A DNA stretch of 64,000 bases, taken from NCBI GenBank assembly GCA_009767595.1, contig VSDK01002138.1, positions 62,001 through 126,000 of the forward strand. The letters are read 5' to 3'. Numbering within the stretch: the stretch's first letter is position 1; each line of letters starts with the position of its first letter. This DNA comes from Symbiodinium kawagutii. Its lineage: Eukaryota; Sar; Dinophyceae; Suessiales; Symbiodiniaceae. Both the position numbers and the translations under genes were made by a program. Below the pieces are notes generated by a model. That model was not told the DNA's origin. It did no database searches and was given only the letters and a program-made list of their open reading frames with translations. Shown piece by piece: positions 35,372 to 45,886 of this stretch.

Positions 35372-37722
35372 ATGTCCAAAACTCGCGGCAAAAAACGGTG
35401 TGAGTCTTTTGTGCAGGTGCTGTACTTGCACGGTCCGGGCTCTAATGAAGCCATGGCCCAAAAGCAGGTGCAAGCGGTTTTCAAGCACTTTGGCATCAGA
35501 ATTGCTGGGGTGGTTTTGTGTGAGAAACCACGGGCGTTTCTCATGGTTCTCTAAGCTTCCAGTGGCCATGAAAGTAGGTGACCAACCCCAAACAACAATG
35601 ATGGTAGAAACCAGCTGGTTATGTATAATAAAGAAGGTTTTTTCCGATTAATTAATAGTGGCCAACTATGGGGGATAGCCAGCTGCCAGGGCTGCTGAAC
35701 TGCTTTCCTTTGTTCGGCTGCGCCTCCATTCCTACCGTGCTTGAACCCCAACTGGTAGGCCAGGTCTAGATGCTGAGGGCCTTAGGGGCAGGAAATTATT
35801 GGGTTGGTGGTCTCACACACGTTCATTTTCCTCAATATGTGGGATGATTTGGGGGTGGTTACGCTGATGAGCGTATATTTGCAGAGGGCTTCTAGCCACT
35901 GCACAGGTATGCCACAAACCAACCTAGCCGCTGCCCAGGAACCTGAAATGGGTGGTGGACTTTGACCTTTTGGAATGGCACTTTTTGGAAGGCACCATCA
36001 ACCAGAAACTGGACTCTCACCGCATTGGCGCAGTTTCACCTGAAGAGCTTTCTGCGTGTATGTGTGAAACGTGCAAATGCAGCAGCATGCAAACATATGC
36101 TTATACAACTTTGTGTGGGTGTGTGGGGGGGGAATGGTATGTGTTTGGCAATTTGAACATCAAGCAGCTTGAAGGAAAGGTCGGGCATCCAGAATGATGG
36201 ACCCCAGACACTCCAGTCAGATCCATGGCTGGTGGTACAAATGTCAACCCCACCAACAACAACTGGTTATAGCAGTTTGTTTTCCTAGGAAACGATCATT
36301 TCATGCATGGATCTCGCTGTATCGGTGATCACACAAGCGCGGCACCAGACAATTCTATAGAATTTTCCATTGCCGGGTGTGTCAGACGACGTGAAGACTG
36401 GAATAAGTTTTGGGACCAGGTGAGACCAACTCGGCCATCCAGAGATGGCTGGGATGATTTTGCTGGATCATTTCTAGTACTTAATCGGTTGATGATCAGT
36501 TATTACCGTTGTGTGCAGGGATATTCTCAACTACCAGTAGTTGCCGACATTGTTATTATCACCATTATTGATGACCACTATTATATAATAAGCATTCCCA
36601 AAACCAACAGTACTGTAATGATTGATCATCTCAATATCCAGCAAGTGATCATCATCAACAACTAGCAACATCATTATCAATAATATCCAATAGTTTGTGC
36701 AATTATTACCCTAACTTTTGATATGGCTGTGGGTCAAAACCCGGTACCCCTGGTTCCCCATCATTAACCATGGTTTTCCCGTATGATTTTTGGTGATTAT
36801 CCCCCATGAGTTGGTTGGTTAACTGCTTGAACCATAGCCATATTGGCGATTGCTCACAGTTGGATCTGCATGAATCTGGTGCGGAGGAAGAGATCCACGC
36901 GGACCCTGCTGTGCAGAAAATCTTCGCTCCCTTTGGACGACCATGTGGAGATTCCTATGATGGCTGGGCAGCAGTGCCGCCCAAAGCAGTTTTACACTCC
37001 GGTGATCTAACATAGCAATCAAAAGTCACCATTGTTCTAGGGAAACCCTGGGAAATCAGCTATAAGTGCTGGATTTTTGCACTGCTGTGTTAGATCACCA
37101 GAGGGTAGGCATTACTTTGGGAGCCCACCAACTTTTAAAACAACCGTTGATCCTGTTGGTGGAACAAACTGATGAAACTCCCTTGGTTTAACAACGGTCG
37201 TTTCGTTGGTTAAAAATAAAACAACTGTTCTTGGAATCGGTGGGCTTACTTAGACGTGAATGATTACCTGTGATGCTGACATATGGTTGACACGTCGGCT
37301 AGTCATGACAACGCTATAGCCAACGCTGCCCTGTGCATATCCACAAACGACTCGCCCAGCGTAGCCACTCGCTCACATCATTGAACTTGTTCGATTTGAT
37401 GATACAATTATTATATTATTCAAGTTTGTGGGTCACACTCACTTTAACAGACCATCAGAAATACAAATGCGACATACCTTGTCATCATGTCATCCACTTT
37501 TCCAGGCGCGAGGGAAGCAAAGGTGGGCTGCACACCTGCACTGGTGCAGGCTACATGAGTTACCTCATGATTTTGAACGAAAGCCACCAAAGTGAGAGCT
37601 GGATTGGCCCCAAAGGTCCTGAGCAAGGCGCTGGGGTGCAGCTAAGAGAAGGGACATGGCACGGACCTGTACAAATGAAGTGCTCGCCTGAAAATCTCTG
37701 ATCCATTGAGGTCATAGACTGT

Positions 37723-37757
<35 letters not shown>

Positions 37758-39115
37758 TGTTTGTTTGTTTGGTATTGTTTGTTTATATGTTTTCTAATGT
37801 TGATGTGGTGTTTTATTCGTTTAAGGTTGTGAGTAAAAGTCTGTATGTAACGGATGCCCATTTTCTACAGGCCAGATCCTCTAGGCGCCGTTTCAATCAT
37901 CAACCTTCGTTGCTGTTTCGCCATGGTGCAGGTTATGAAGATGTCATGGATGACATCGCCAAGAACCTCGAAAGTAACGGTCCCTATGACGGCCTGTGCC
38001 CAGCCGTGTCACGGCGCCGTGTTGAGCAGCTCATTGAGATTCTGACTCAGCGGTGACGACCGCTTCCCAGGTCGTAAGGCCTATGGCACCAAGGATTCTG
38101 TGTGGGGACAATCTTTGCCCGCAAGCATCAAGCCTGAATCACTTATAAGTATCTTGAGTGTAAATTCTAAAGGGTTGAAACCCTCAACTCTAACATCAAT
38201 CTCTAAACTTCAGATTCAAAATTGTGGAGCCATGTGCTTGCATGTTTTGCAACTTGAGATGCAGTTGATCATGAACACTATCGCAGGTTTGGGCAAAAGA
38301 TATCCAGGTATTGTGCAGATACTTGATGATCATTTCTATACTTATGCAAATGCTAGTGATACCTGTAGTCACGAGCCATTCAAGCGGGTTGCGGCAATGT
38401 TGCCCTAGTACACGATATTGTCACTGTGAATAGGGTGCCAGTAATGAATCCAGTGCTATTAATATTTTCATAATACCCATCCCAGTTCCAATGAAGTGAT
38501 GCGTACAACATTGGTTCGGTCATATCACCACGATGGCTGGCCAAAGCTGTATCCCCATGGAAGAATCTCTCCTGGAGGGCCTTAATGCACCCAACTGATG
38601 CCATTCGTTGTTAATGCCTCTATTGCATTCTGCTGGTCCTTTCGCTACTTTAATCCTTTCAAAAATGAAGAAATACCCTGCGCCAACTCTGGAAAAAAAA
38701 ATAGATGATAAGGCAAGGCCTTGTGATTGATGTGCAACCCGGCTTGGGCCTGACATGGACCAAAAATTGGACCTCAGGTGTGGCTTTGACATAGGTGCCA
38801 GCTTGGCCTTTGAAGCAGCACGTGCCTTGGCGAAATCGTGAGGCCCGGATTCTCAATCGCTGGACGTGGCCAAAAATTGTCCCCTGATCGATGCTAAGCT
38901 GCTTGATGATGGTGAAAGACGTTTGCTGTTGCGGGCAATAGAATGATTTCAACGGTTGAGGACAATGTTGATCATTTTTGGGTGGACAGAGCGTCGACAA
39001 TGGATCCTTATGGGTGATTCTCGGATGTTATAGAACCAGCAATTCAGGAAAGCAGCAGCTACTTTTCGAAAAGTTCAACAGAATGCGAAAACAAGGATGA
39101 AGGGTGGCAACGTGG
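35372..39115 (+). CDS. FSH1-like alpha/beta hydrolase (serine hydrolase family), nucleophile elbow altered
   Basis: Proposed start ATG 35372 (MSKTRGKKRCESFVQ). The first exon carries VLYLHGPGSNEAMAQKQVQA, matching the LHGxGxN oxyanion-side start of FSH1-type hydrolases. Later segments: 35939-36055 (LKWVVDFDLLEWHFLEGT, the beta-strand 'FVxxP' region), possibly 36386-36419 (RREDWNKFWDQ), 36860-36973 (HADPAVQKIFAPFGRPCGDS then YDGWAA, the family's insertion before the elbow), 37932-37995 (YEDVMDDIAKNLESNGPYDG), 38778-38837 (CGFDIGASLAFEAARALAK) and 39048-39115 (KAAATFRKVQQNAKTRMKGG). The last three are in phase: the GT-AG intron 37996-38777 joins PYDGL to CGFDIG, exactly where FSH1 has GPFDGxxGFSQGA. 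The catalytic Ser is replaced by Asp (GAC) and Gln by Ile. C-terminal exons with the other catalytic residues are not found. Borders of the first exons are uncertain. Confidence 0.6.
36722..36842. mobile_element. Foldback family C copy in the hydrolase gene
   Basis: TATGGCTGTGGGTCAAAACC at the left and TTGAACCATAGCCATA at the right. Core GTACCCCTGGTTCCCCATCA with TTAACCATGGTTTTCC, nearly identical to the copy at 20222. The right end lies 17 bp before the exon at 36860. Confidence 0.8.
36997..37103. repeat. Foldback with about 21-bp arms
   Basis: CTCCGGTGATCTAACATAGC at the left and the inverted TGCTGTGTTAGATCACCAGA at the right, a few mismatches, 65-bp interior. Confidence 0.7.
37122..37246. 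repeat. Foldback with AGCCCACC arms and internal inverted blocks
   Basis: AGCCCACCAACTTTTAAAAC at the left and GGTGGGCT at the right. Internal AACAACCGTTG and CAACGGTCGTT are also self-complementary. Adjacent to the 36997 foldback. Confidence 0.55.
37725..37780. repeat. (GT)n microsatellite with GTTT tail
   Basis: About 15 GT units followed by GTTT variants. Confidence 0.9.
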
Positions 39116-39155
39116 GTAAGTCCCCTTACTGTTGGTTGTTATCTCCCCTTGTTAT

Positions 39156-39245
39156 CCCAGGTGCTCCATGTATGGTATATTTAGCTACATTTACCTAGAA
39201 AATAGCCCAAATGTAGGTAAATATGCCATACATGGAGCACCTGGG
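39156..39245. repeat. Long near-perfect hairpin (28-bp arms)
   Basis: CCCAGGTGCTCCATGTATGG and onward at the left pairs with the reverse complement ending CCATACATGGAGCACCTGGG, with one mismatch over about 28 bp. A second inner pair (CTACATTTACCTA with AATGTAGGTAAAT) extends it. Nearly the whole 90 bp can fold. Confidence 0.85.
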
Positions 39246-39397
39246 TGTTGCTTGTTGTTGTCTCCCAGGACTGAACCATCATTTATTTGACCATTGAAAG
39301 CCACGCTGCCCTAAGCAGCTAGCGGCATTCCATCAGCCAAGATATGGAACCTCCACGTACATCCAACGGCTTAGTATATGGCTTTAATCCTCCTTGG

Positions 39398-39494
39398 GCT
39401 GTTGGTTTGAAAGTTTTTTGTTTTCCATAGTATTGAATATATGTTTGGTTGGTTGACTAATAATTTCGATTTGGGTGGTTCAACCACCACCCAG
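39398..39494. mobile_element. Foldback family B copy
   Basis: GCTGTTGGTTTGAAAG at the left, GGTGGTTCAACCACCACCCAG at the right, with the internal GTTGGTTGACTAATAATTTCG box. Lies between the hydrolase and transporter genes. Confidence 0.6.
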
Positions 39495-39956
39495 TCTTTT
39501 GGGAACCATTTTTTCCGTCTCAAGCCAGAGCATATCCATAAAGGTACCGCTGGGTTTTTTCCAAACCCCAAGCATCCTGAAGCTGATACATGTGACTATA
39601 GGTATGGCTGGTGTATTCAGCTGAGCAAGTTTCATGGAGCCATCCAAAGCTAGCCCCCAATGTGTGGCAACATGTTGACGGCAAGATTAGATGAGCTGTT
39701 ACTTGGCTTGCCTCAAATTAACGCCTGGTCTATTATCACAACTGGCACATCTCTGCACATTTGCCGTTTCTTGAGGGTTTCCTTCAAGCCTTTTTGAGCT
39801 GATGATGCTGGCCCAACTCTTGCCTCTTATGCCTTTTCGCCTTTTCGGCTCAAGCATCGACATGCTTTCGGTATCGAAAACCTGGGGAGGACTTCCGAAA
39901 CCTCAATCCCCCCATTTCCATAAGTGCAGCACACCTTGCGCTGCAGTGCCCCTGTC

Positions 39957-42900
39957 ATGAGTCATGGGGTCGCAATGAGCTATGGGTCCTTTTGGCTACT
40001 TCTGGGCACGTTGATCCATCACTCCACTGCACTGTCCGTGGTGAAAGTCACACAAGCAGAGGTGGGTTGCAAAACTGAGTTTAACTAGAAAATACGAGGA
40101 AATGAAAATCAAATTGCTGAGACCTATTGAGCCTATTCAGATCATTGATCGTCATTACTTTTTGTTCCATTTTGTAGCGTATCATGCCATTGGCTGGGTT
40201 TCCATTTTTGCTAGGCCCGATTGGCACCCTGATGTTTTGGAGCTAAGTTCTCATCCTTTGCAGTGACATCATGTGGTATCGCCTCACCGTGTTGGATAGC
40301 CTGGTGGCAGGTGGACTATCGCGGAGAACTTCCAGGATATTCCGAGGAGTTGAGGTCCACCGAACCCGCGACCCCCAAAACTGTAGAAGGCCTTGAAGAC
40401 CACAAAGGCGGTGACGAAGACACCCGGGCTTTCTCGCTGGCAACGCTCCCGGCGTACTATGTCCGACATGGCTATAGCTTTCCCACCATTCGGAGAGGTG
40501 CCAACGTCTCTGATGTTTTCTCGCCCTTTGCGAAAGTGAGGACCAGACTCGTGCCAGTGCAACCTCGAAATACCTACGCAACAGCCGTTCCTGGTTGACA
40601 TTTTAGGTATTAGTTTTGTATGTTTTTTGGGAAGGTTTGTTGGTAATTAGTGCATCTTGCTTGTAGGAAGTTGATAGAGTGCTTGTAAAATTGGACTTCC
40701 TTTCAGAAGGGCAGTAGAACTTTCAGGAGCACGGATCCTGTGCGCTTTAGTTTTTCCAGCAAGGCGATTGTGAGGAGAACCAGGATGACATTCATTCCCA
40801 AGATTCCCATGACAATTGTGTATAAAACCCCATGCATGGATCAATATGGCTTCTAGGCTCCAAGGCAACTGTTTCCCCGTTAGAATGATTATCATTGTTG
40901 GTAGACTACGCGTTTGATTCCTCAAGGTTTTTCTGGGTCGTTTTTGCATCAGGGAGAGGGGCCATCACAATCTCAGCACTGATTTATGCTATTTCTCATC
41001 TCGTGATACATCTCATCAACAAGCACTTGCAATTGCCCAACCATTAATTATGTACAACCTGTATCAGCTATCGTTAAACCAGTATTCACCATACACCTAT
41101 AGTACTGAGCAGATTAGGCAGCTCAATTTGAACCAGCTCATTGCCCACCATTCAAAATCAGATTTTTAGAATTTGGCCGATGAACCCGCTAAGGTAGATG
41201 TGGAGATTGCCACGCCGGAGATCATCGTCTCAGTTTACCTTTTGCTTTTTGTCCCCCTTGCCATGGCGTGGGCATATTTCGTTCACTACGGGTGTAAGGA
41301 GAGCGGCGGGGCGTGCTGGCGGGGAACCCCACCTTTTGACGGGGGGGGAACCCCCCACAGGTGATGCTGCTACTCAGTGCCTCCCCGATCCCTTTGCAGG
41401 CTCCTGGTCACGTTCAGCAACTTTGGTCGGAGATGGTTCATTGTGACAGGTTTCCCGAGGTTTAATGTATGAGGGAAGGGGTGAAACTGTTCCTTTTGGT
41501 GGGACGGTTGGGATATACCCGGGGTTATGGACGTGCTCGCATGAAATCCAACCAACATGGAACATCTATGGACGAAATGATCGCAAGCAGACGCCTGTTT
41601 TGTCGGGGTCCAGGTTTGCGCACGATTTGTAGGGGATGATTAGAATTTCATGTGCCAGAATCACTTCATTTGATCAACTATGCCATCATCAACTGAACGG
41701 GTCCTGACCAATTCCAAGCCACAGGGTCAGGGTTGGTACCTGGCAGTCAGCTATGGTATGGCTATGTATGGCTTGTGGATGCTTGTGGTTTGCCTTGGAT
41801 GGCGCTCCAGCCACTAGCGCGACTAAACTGAGTGGATCTATTGGTGGTTTGCCTGGGAGGGCCCCCCAGCCACTAGCGCGACTAAACTGAGTGGATCTAA
41901 TCATAGCTTCAGCCGGGTTTTCATACTTTCGTATGCTTGAAGGTCCCTGATGAATTTAGCAATGAGAGCATGCCTAGGAATCAGACCATACCAAGCAACC
42001 AACAAAAACGGGTAGGCAAAAATCCCAACAAAGAGGATCTTGTTCATAGTAGGGATGCTCACCAGGGGACAAGGGGGTGGATGCACAGCCACATCAGTTG
42101 GAATTGCCTTGAAGTCAATCGTAAGCTGTTGACCAGAGATCAGACCTGTGAGATTTTGGGGCGTCAGGAGAAGCACTACTTGATGATGGTGCCATTCACA
42201 CTTTGTGCCTTCACTGTGGGTTTGGACTTGGTGAACCAATCCTTGTCAACCCTGACCGCAGCGCCAATGGCCATGACAGCAATCCAAGCTGGCTTCATGT
42301 CCGCTGCCACCATTCTGTGGACGGTCACTTGGGAGATTCAGCTTGGCAGGAGGACATTGCTCCAAGTAATTGGCAGAGAGGGATGTTTGGAGTTACCGGG
42401 CGTTGATCCAAAAAATTATACTGTTTTCCCTGCTCAGAAATGATAATTCGGAGAGGATTTGGAGGGACCTTGATGGGGTAGGAAACGCTGAGATCAAACG
42501 ATACCAACCTCATTATGAACATCATCCTAACTTAACAGCAGAAAAACAAAACTACTGCTACTAACTTCTTCGTTCATTGCTTGTCCTAAAAGATGTTGCA
42601 TTTTGTTGAAGGCACTGACGCTTTTTGTTGAAGGCACCGACGCTCATAGCATTAATTTCAGACAAATTACTTTGTACACATAGGATGCGGAGACAGCCAG
42701 AGAGAGAGCAGGGGGAGTGAGAGAGATGCATGCACATGCATGTATGATGTGTGCATAGATAGGCATTTGTATCCTTGTATGCCCCTTTGGATCTGTGTAT
42801 GCCTAGACTTTATCCATATATATGAGCAACAGCTTATTTACAAATGAATTGGTTAGTCTTCGGGTGGAAATGGTTTCTCTGGAGAAAGAGGAATTTGCAC

Positions 42901-45886
42901 GTAAAACGAGGTAGGAACACCTCGAGAACGAGGCTTCAGAACGAGGTAGGAATACTGGAGAACGAGGTAGGAACACCTCTCAATTTCTGTCAATTGAGCC
43001 GGACAATAAATTCCATCGCTCATATAGTCACCTATCTAGGATGATAGTTTATATAGCCACCTGTTTGTTCATCCATGGTTAGATCCTATGGTCAAATCTA
43101 TGAACTTTTCTATGATCAATCCCTTCCAATCTATGATTTTGGTTTCATATTAAAACCAGCTACTTTTAATCGCTTTTCTCAAAAAAAAGTAGCATTATTC
43201 ATCCAAATTGATCCAATCCATGATTTTTTCCATGCTCAATCCCGGCACCTGTGAGGTCAGCTGCCATGTCTACATGCTCATCGCCCGGCTCCGCGACCCC
43301 GGCAGCTCGAGCCCCACGCAGCTCACGCAGCCCACGCAGCCCACGCTGCCGGCGGCGGCGGTGACCAAGGTCATCAGCGGCGAGCGCAGCCCCTCGCGGG
43401 GGCCCAGTGAGCCGCTGCTGCTGGTGGGTACAACGGGATGGGAAGGGGGTGATGGATGGCATTGGTGGCGTTGGTGTAGGTTGATGATTGGAGATTTATG
43501 GTTGATGTATGGGTTTTTACGTGTGTTTATGGTTGCTGTTATGGTTGATTCTTGTTGATTTTATGGTTGATATGTATGTTTATGTTGTTGCTTTTGTGGT
43601 TTTTATGTGTGTTTATGGTCAGTTTGTTCTTAATATCTATATGATTCCATGGTGGGTTGATGGGCAATCTATTGGGTTAGTAGTGCTAGATCCAGCTCTT
43701 AGCAACCCCCCACCCCAGTTCAAACAGCTCGTGATGCATCCCAGATAGCTTATATGGATCCTACATTACAATAATGTTTTGTGACAGTTTGTGGATGGGT
43801 AGTGGCAATATTGGCTGCTGATGCTCAATGGCCTTTGGTGAATGATGATGAGCCGCTTAGGGTATTGCTTTCCATGGAGTTCACCAAAGGGCCTGGGGTT
43901 GCTTGGAGTGGTACCACTGAGGTACCCTCTGTCCTGCACCACCCAAACGAAGTTGCTCTTCGGTTGGACTCCTGCGGCCCTTTGGTTCGTGGCTTATCAA
44001 CTCATCAACCACGAGGTATCTTTGTATTGCTCGCTGTCTGAAAGAACCTGAGATTGATTGGGGTGATGTTTTGCTGTTTCTTTTGGGGGGATGACCCCAA
44101 GAACTGGTGGGTGGTTTAACGAACACGTGTTTTATTTTCAACCATGCTTGGGGATGATGGTCTAATCGACCAATATTTGTTGCGATGGGTTATAGCTAGC
44201 CACCAAACCGGAGAAGGTTTTGAAGACCAAATGAATGACATTTGAGGGGTGGAACTCATCCTTCATAGGCTCGACAAAAGCAGCCAAGGAACTGTCTTTT
44301 TGAATCTGTGCCCGCTATTTGCCCTCTTCATCGAGCCATTAGTGCTGCCGTCGCGGGTGGAAAATGTACTCAACCAGACCTTTTCATCCAAAATGGCCTT
44401 GATCACTATGGCATTTGGAGCGGTTCTTTTCAGCTTGCAGTACCCAGAATTCACTGCCAATGGTTTGAGATCTGCGGGCTTGCTGGTAGCACTGGTCCTA
44501 CCATATCGACTGCTGCAAAGAATGCTGTTGGCAGTGCCTGGTCAAATGGAGGGGTGCATTACATTTTTTCTTTTTGGTTGGTGGCCCCTACTGTGGCGGT
44601 TGATTGTTCTTGGTTGTCCTTGGGCTGTTTGAGATTAGTATTGCTGCCAAGCTATAGGCTTGCGCTTAACGATTAGGCTCATGAGTTGAAGCATGTCGAG
44701 GCTGTGGAACCACCAAGCAGTGATGTTTTTGTTCTTTTGATTGTTGTCCACTGCTACTTGACCATTAGCATAATCTGATGCAATTTGTCATGCCATGTTT
44801 TGGGTGCGGGACATCGGCTGGCCAAATTGGGGAGACGATGGGAGACGCTAGCGATTTCAAGGAGCGCAAGTCTTCTTGTCACCTCAAACCTCATCCAAAT
44901 CAGGATTGCCAAGAAGCCCCAGCCACTCTGCTGTGTGCCTTTGATGGCTTGCTCCTCACGGTTCCTGCAGCTTGTTTGACCGTGGTAAATGAAAGATGCT
45001 TGGAGCCAAGCTGGGCCGATTGCAATTTTGCATGTTTTGTTTGGTTTAAGATGTTCGCCAAGCGGGAGCGGATGCCAAAGTGCCAAATAAGGACATGCAC
45101 CTAGTGAACTAGCAGATACATCAGCTATTCTCACCGGATTTGCATCACAACTCCATGTCACCACACATTGATGAAAAGGGATCTGGGAAAGGGTGCCCGT
45201 GTTGGTCAACCAGGATTCTTCCTGGAAGCTTGGAACGTTTGGCTCCACAATCCGTCCATCATGCTCATGTTTGGCCTCTCGATTTTCGCTTTCATTGGAA
45301 ACCACTTGTCGGTGCTATACCTTCTGAAAGCTACATCCGCAACTTGCCTCCACATGTTCGGCTGTTCGGCGAGTGTTTGAAGCTTTGAAATGCATCCATG
45401 TTCCTTGATGGCCCCGCTTTGATTATTGATTATTCATTCTTGTTCATGATTGCGAGCGATCCACAAAAAAATGGCCCTCTTAATGTTTTCAAAAGAGTGT
45501 TCTGCTTGGGAAAATGGTTGCCCAAGAAGCATGTCCGCATTGCATGATATTATGATATAATTCCAGAATCTTCCGCTGAAGATGGCAGAGCTGTGATGGC
45601 TTTTGCGGGATCAGATCGCACCTCCTCCATTTGCCTGCGGGGAATGGGGCGAAATGCTGCCGGTTCCGAGGCAACTTCCACCTTGGTCTTTGGAAATTTG
45701 TCCAATTTTGTGGTGGTCTTTGAGGGCATCGTCTTCTTTTCGGACCCTGTCTTTGAAGCTCCCCTGGTCTTCACAGGGATTGCAGTGAGTTTGCTGGGCG
45801 GCCTCTGGTATGCCATCGACCAATCGGTCGCGGATGATGCCAAGCTGAGCACTGAAGCTGAGCGACCGGCCGTGTCCCAGCCTTAG
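39957..45886 (+). CDS. Drug/metabolite transporter superfamily protein (triose-phosphate/nucleotide-sugar transporter-like)
   Basis: Eight exons on the + strand, most in matching phase: 39957-40061 (signal-like, MSHGVAMSYGSFWLLLGTLI), 40311-40535 (hydrophilic, ends DVFSPFAK), 41170-41291 (TPEIIVSVYLLLFVPLAMAW), 41400-41466 or 41449 (LLVTFSNFGRRWFIVT), 42168-42365 (MMVPFTLCAFTVGLDLVNQS, then AAPMAMTAIQAGFMSAATIL), 44378-44533 (TFSSKMALITMAFGAVLFS, then GLLVALVLPYRLLQRMLLA), about 44862-45040 (ATLLCAFDGLLLTVPAACL), 45214-45338 (IMLMFGLSIFAFIGNHLSVL) and 45671-45886 (TLVFGNLSNFVVVFEGIVFF, TAG stop). The order of hydrophobic helices, the 'xLGRRTLL' after the fourth helix and the final SLxxFxVxxxGxxxFxDP-like segment match DMT/TPT carriers. 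TM2 between 41.47 and 42.17 kb is not found. The intron 45339-45670 is GC-AG with GCAACTT at both borders. The signal-like first exon suggests ER/Golgi or complex-plastid targeting. Substrate unknown. Confidence 0.7.
41782..41899. repeat. Tandem duplication, 59-bp period
   Basis: CCACTAGCGCGACTAAACTG with AGTGGATCT occurs at 41811 and 41870 with related flanks (GGTTTGCCTTGGATGGCGCT versus GGTTTGCCTGGGAGGGCCCC). It lies in a transporter intron. Confidence 0.85.
41901..42239 (-). other. Antisense open frame (112 codons) with a membrane-like segment
   Basis: The - strand frame contains PPPCPLVSIPTMNKILFVGI followed by FAYPFLLVAWYGLIPRHALI and AKFIRDLQAYESMKTRLKL. The sequence looks protein-like, with one clear hydrophobic helix flanked by basic residues. 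It lies opposite a transporter intron and overlaps the exon at 42168. It could be a nested antisense exon or a chance frame; no family recognised. Confidence 0.2.
42600..42980. repeat. Local duplications and AG-rich tract
   Basis: 42600-42644 holds a 24-bp direct duplication (TTTTGTTGAAGGCACTGACG). 42690-42727 is AGAGAG-rich. 42889-42980 holds GAACGAGGTAGGAACACCTC repeated about four times imperfectly. Confidence 0.6.
43261..43423 (+). CDS. GC-rich internal exon, hypothetical (within the transporter locus)
   Basis: Much more GC-rich than its surroundings. Lies between GAGGTCAG and a GTGGGT donor. The frame reads CHVYMLIARLRDPGSSSPTQ, then a Thr/Gln/Pro repeat, then AAAVTKVISGERSPSRGPSE and PLLL. 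The transporter exons at 42168 and 44378 already join in phase 0, so this exon is not needed for the carrier and may be alternative, or belong to another overlapping gene. Confidence 0.4.

Noticed and set aside
40243..40601. Two - strand open frames of 105-112 codons
   Set aside because: They lie opposite the transporter's second exon, which joins in phase to its neighbours; GC-rich exons often open the reverse frames.
43842..44051. Hydrophobic + strand frame (LLFGWTPAALWFVAYQLI) as a transporter exon
   Set aside because: The exons at 42168 and 44378 already join in phase, and no clear splice borders were found for this one.
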